Assembly: GCA_030691835.1 (NCBI GenBank)
Contig: JAUYDO010000033.1
Span: forward strand, 1 to 7,298
Reading direction: 5' to 3'
DNA length: 7,298 bases
DNA from: Dehalococcoidia bacterium
Lineage (GTDB): Bacteria; Chloroflexota; Dehalococcoidia; Dehalococcoidales; UBA3254
Shown here piece after piece: positions 5,813 to 7,298 of the stretch. Positions within the stretch are counted from its first letter, which is position 1. Each line of letters begins with the position of its first letter. The notes under the pieces are model-generated. The model was not told where the DNA came from, searched no databases, and saw only the letters and a program-made list of their open reading frames with translations. The position numbers were made by a program, and so were the translations under genes.

Positions 5813-5848
5813 CAAATGGTATACACGACCCGATATTCGCATTAGATA

Positions 5849-5878
5849 ATAGTAGCGAAAGGTGTTACGCGTTGTCAA
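5849..5878 (-). promoter_or_regulatory. Sigma70-type promoter of the exported-protein operon
   Basis: The 256-bp gap 5737-5992 holds, on the minus strand, a perfect -35 TTGACA (5873-5878), an 18-bp spacer and TACTAT (5849-5854, 4 of 6 matches to -10). The predicted start is about 105 nt before the ATG of the small exported protein. Placement at the head of the two-gene cassette and in the most AT-rich part of the gap supports it. No terminator for the upstream pump operon is clearly visible in the rest of the gap. Confidence 0.55.
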
Positions 5879-5992
5879 TCAGGTGAACTGACTAAAAAAG
5901 TTGCGAAATGGTATTGTTGTCGAAAAATATCGTACCTATTTGTTCTCCCCCGTTTAAGGAAAGGGGATAGAGGAGATAGGGTTAGCTATTTC

Positions 5993-6172
5993 TTATTTTC
6001 TTATGCCGTACAGTATTACGCCCAGGCCGGCGATAGACAGAATCACGCCCAGGAAATACATCACAAGCTGTAGCCACAGAGACTCGATAGTAGCGGCAAT
6101 CACCCTGGCGAGCACTATGCCGATGATTGCCAGCGCTATACCGGCGACCCAGAGCTTCAGCTTTTTGCTCAT
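5993..6172 (-). CDS. Small two-helix membrane protein
   Basis: 59 residues starting MSKKLKLW and ending GIRK. Two hydrophobic segments (about 7-26 and 33-56) are separated by a short ARVIAATIES turn; a basic N-terminus and basic C-terminus suggest both ends are in the cytoplasm. I recognise no family. Its ATG overlaps the stop of the sodium-pump beta subunit (ATGA) and there is no separate ribosome site, so it is probably made in step with the pump. Oxaloacetate decarboxylase complexes contain a small membrane gamma subunit, but that protein has one membrane helix and a soluble tail, so an equivalent role here is only a guess. A longer reading of the same frame up to 6310 runs over the pump gene with an arginine- and histidine-rich translation and is not credible. 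Confidence 0.65.
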   Translation of the reverse strand: MSKKLKLWVAGIALAIIGIVLARVIAATIESLWLQLVMYFLGVILSIAGLGVILYGIRK

Positions 6173-7298
6173 GAACCGAATAGCTTGGTAAACAACGGGA
6201 TTCCGGTGATGTAAATACCGGCGATGATAGCCGTGGTGATAACGCCCGCCACGTTGGCACCCATGGCAAACGGCAGAATCATGCACTTTTTGTTTGCCTG
6301 GAAGGCGCACTTCTGCGCCACCTTAGCCGTAGTCGGGATACAGGAAACACCGGCGATGCCGATGAGTGGATTGATTTTGCCTTTGGTTACTTTGAATGCA
6401 ATCACTCCACCTGCAAGCCCGCCCAGGCCTGAAAGAAGTAGAGACAGCATACCCAGTGCCAGAAGCATAAGCACCTTGGGGTTGAGGATGGTTTCGGCGC
6501 TCAGCAACGCGCCCAGGGTGAATCCCAGGAAGAAGGTAGAGCCGTACAGCAGCGGACCGGACAGGAACTCGAGGTGCCTGGGCAGGTTTGCTTCCTTGAT
6601 GGCGACGCCGGTGAAGAAGCTGATGAACAGCGGAGCCGCCACCGGGAAGAGCAGAGACAGGACCGTAGCACCGGCGACAGTAAAGGCGAATTTCTCTGAG
6701 CGGGAAACCCTGGGGATTTCCGCTATATTCATGGTAGTGCCCTGCATTGATTTCGGAATAAGCCCCTTAATGAGGTAGGGATAACCGGCGTAGCACAGGC
6801 TCAGGTATATGTAAGCCACGACGGTAATCGGAACGAACAGGTGCTTAGCCAGCGTCAGGGACGTGAAAAGGACCATGGGACCGTCGGCGCCACCCACAAT
6901 GGCTATGGAAGCCGCTTCACCGGGGGTGAATCCCAGCGCTATGGCGATGGGCAGGGTAAACACGGTGCCTAGCTCCGCCGCCATCGCCAGCATCATGCTG
7001 AGCAGGGGCTTGGCGATAAGGAAATCTATGTCCGTGATAGCGCCTATGCCCATGAAGACCAGGCACGCAATCAGCCCGTTGCTGAAGGTATAGGTATATA
7101 TCGGCTGGAGAAAATTGATTTGAAGGATGTTCATCAGTGCCAGCGGCTCTGAGGTCAAGGGGTCAATGAAGAGATTACCGAACTTGCCCGCTTCCATCAC
7201 CATGGTACCGGCATTGACTCCAATCATGGCGAGACCCATGGGTATCATGATAAGCCCTTCCAGGATTCCTTTGAAACTCAGGTAGAGAAACGCTATAC
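6169..7298 (-). CDS. Na+-translocating carboxylic acid decarboxylase beta subunit (OadB/GcdB/MmdB family), 5' truncated
   Basis: Integral membrane subunit that couples decarboxylation of carboxybiotin to sodium export across the cytoplasmic membrane. The frame is open to the right edge (375 residues visible), so the true start lies outside; the internal ATG at 7248 is not the start, because upstream codons encode family-like FLYLSFKGILEGL. Seen: many hydrophobic helices; GGADGP at visible residues 135-140, containing the aspartate equivalent to D203 of Klebsiella OadB, needed for Na+ transport; the GVSCIPTTAKVAQK segment; and MGANVAGVI near the end, where the family usually has MGPN. The substrate (oxaloacetate, glutaconyl-CoA or methylmalonyl-CoA) cannot be told, since no carboxyltransferase or biotin carrier is in the window. 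The stop overlaps the small membrane protein gene. Confidence 0.93.
   Translation of the reverse strand, partial: IAFLYLSFKGILEGLIMIPMGLAMIGVNAGTMVMEAGKFGNLFIDPLTSEPLALMNILQINFLQPIYTYTFSNGLIACLVFMGIGAITDIDFLIAKPLLSMMLAMAAELGTVFTLPIAIALGFTPGEAASIAIVGGADGPMVLFTSLTLAKHLFVPITVVAYIYLSLCYAGYPYLIKGLIPKSMQGTTMNIAEIPRVSRSEKFAFTVAGATVLSLLFPVAAPLFISFFTGVAIKEANLPRHLEFLSGPLLYGSTFFLGFTLGALLSAETILNPKVLMLLALGMLSLLLSGLGGLAGGVIAFKVTKGKINPLIGIAGVSCIPTTAKVAQKCAFQANKKCMILPFAMGANVAGVITTAIIAGIYITGIPLFTKLFGS

Noticed and set aside
5737..5848. c-di-GMP class I riboswitch before the exported genes
   Set aside because: GCAAA and GGAAAC pieces are present, but their order and the paired segments do not fit the class.
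5881..5960. Terminator for the sodium-pump operon
   Set aside because: There is a T6 run and several weak inverted repeats, but no strong stem directly before the T-run on the minus strand.
6173..6310. Longer form of the small membrane protein with an added 46-residue N-terminus
   Set aside because: The added part is out-of-frame pump sequence rich in His and Arg; the ATG overlapping the pump stop gives a typical membrane-protein start.

Overview
All genes in this window lie on the minus strand, so transcription runs from right (7298) to left (1). The gene content (radA, ispD, ispF, cysE, cysS, a Na+-translocating decarboxylase beta subunit, and secreted proteins with an InlB-like repeat) points to a bacterium with moderately high GC. 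My best guess is Chloroflexota, possibly Dehalococcoidia-like. This rests on the overall style of the proteins (for example the CysRS 'CGVTPYD' signature and the Chloroflexi-like secreted domains) and on no diagnostic marker, so it is tentative.

Region by region, in transcription order: (1) 7298-5993 holds the 5'-truncated gene of an OadB/GcdB/MmdB-type sodium pump subunit, overlapped by 4 nt by a 59-residue two-helix membrane protein. (2) 5992-5737 is a 256-bp AT-rich gap with a good sigma70-like promoter and a short leader. (3) 5736-4595 is a two-gene cassette of exported proteins: a 116-aa protein with a beta-rich C-terminal domain, then a larger protein with an InlB-like repeat and an OB-like C-terminus. 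(4) 4528-3116 is radA, whose only visible promoter would place transcription start on the start codon (possibly leaderless). (5) 3059-2530 is a hicB-hicA type II toxin-antitoxin pair with its own extended -10 promoter, more AT-rich than its neighbours. (6) 2505-1 is a housekeeping run: ispD, ispF (both MEP isoprenoid pathway), a 115-nt gap with two strong inverted repeats, cysE (O-acetylserine synthesis) and the first 195 codons of cysS (cysteinyl-tRNA synthetase), which leaves the window at base 1.

The order radA ... ispD-ispF ... cysE-cysS matches the core of the well-known Bacillus cluster radA-disA-yacL-ispD-ispF-gltX-cysE-cysS. Here hicBA occupies the disA-yacL position and a structured non-coding gap occupies the gltX position. 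Coupling is tight: hicB/hicA, the two exported-protein genes (if the first start is used) and the pump/small membrane protein share ATGA overlaps, cysE/cysS share TAATG, and ispD/ispF overlap by 11 nt. I see no transposase, tRNA, rRNA or CRISPR array, and no clearly new multi-gene system. The most unusual items are the HicA lacking the family's usual histidine, the small membrane protein behind the sodium pump, and the structured gap before cysE.
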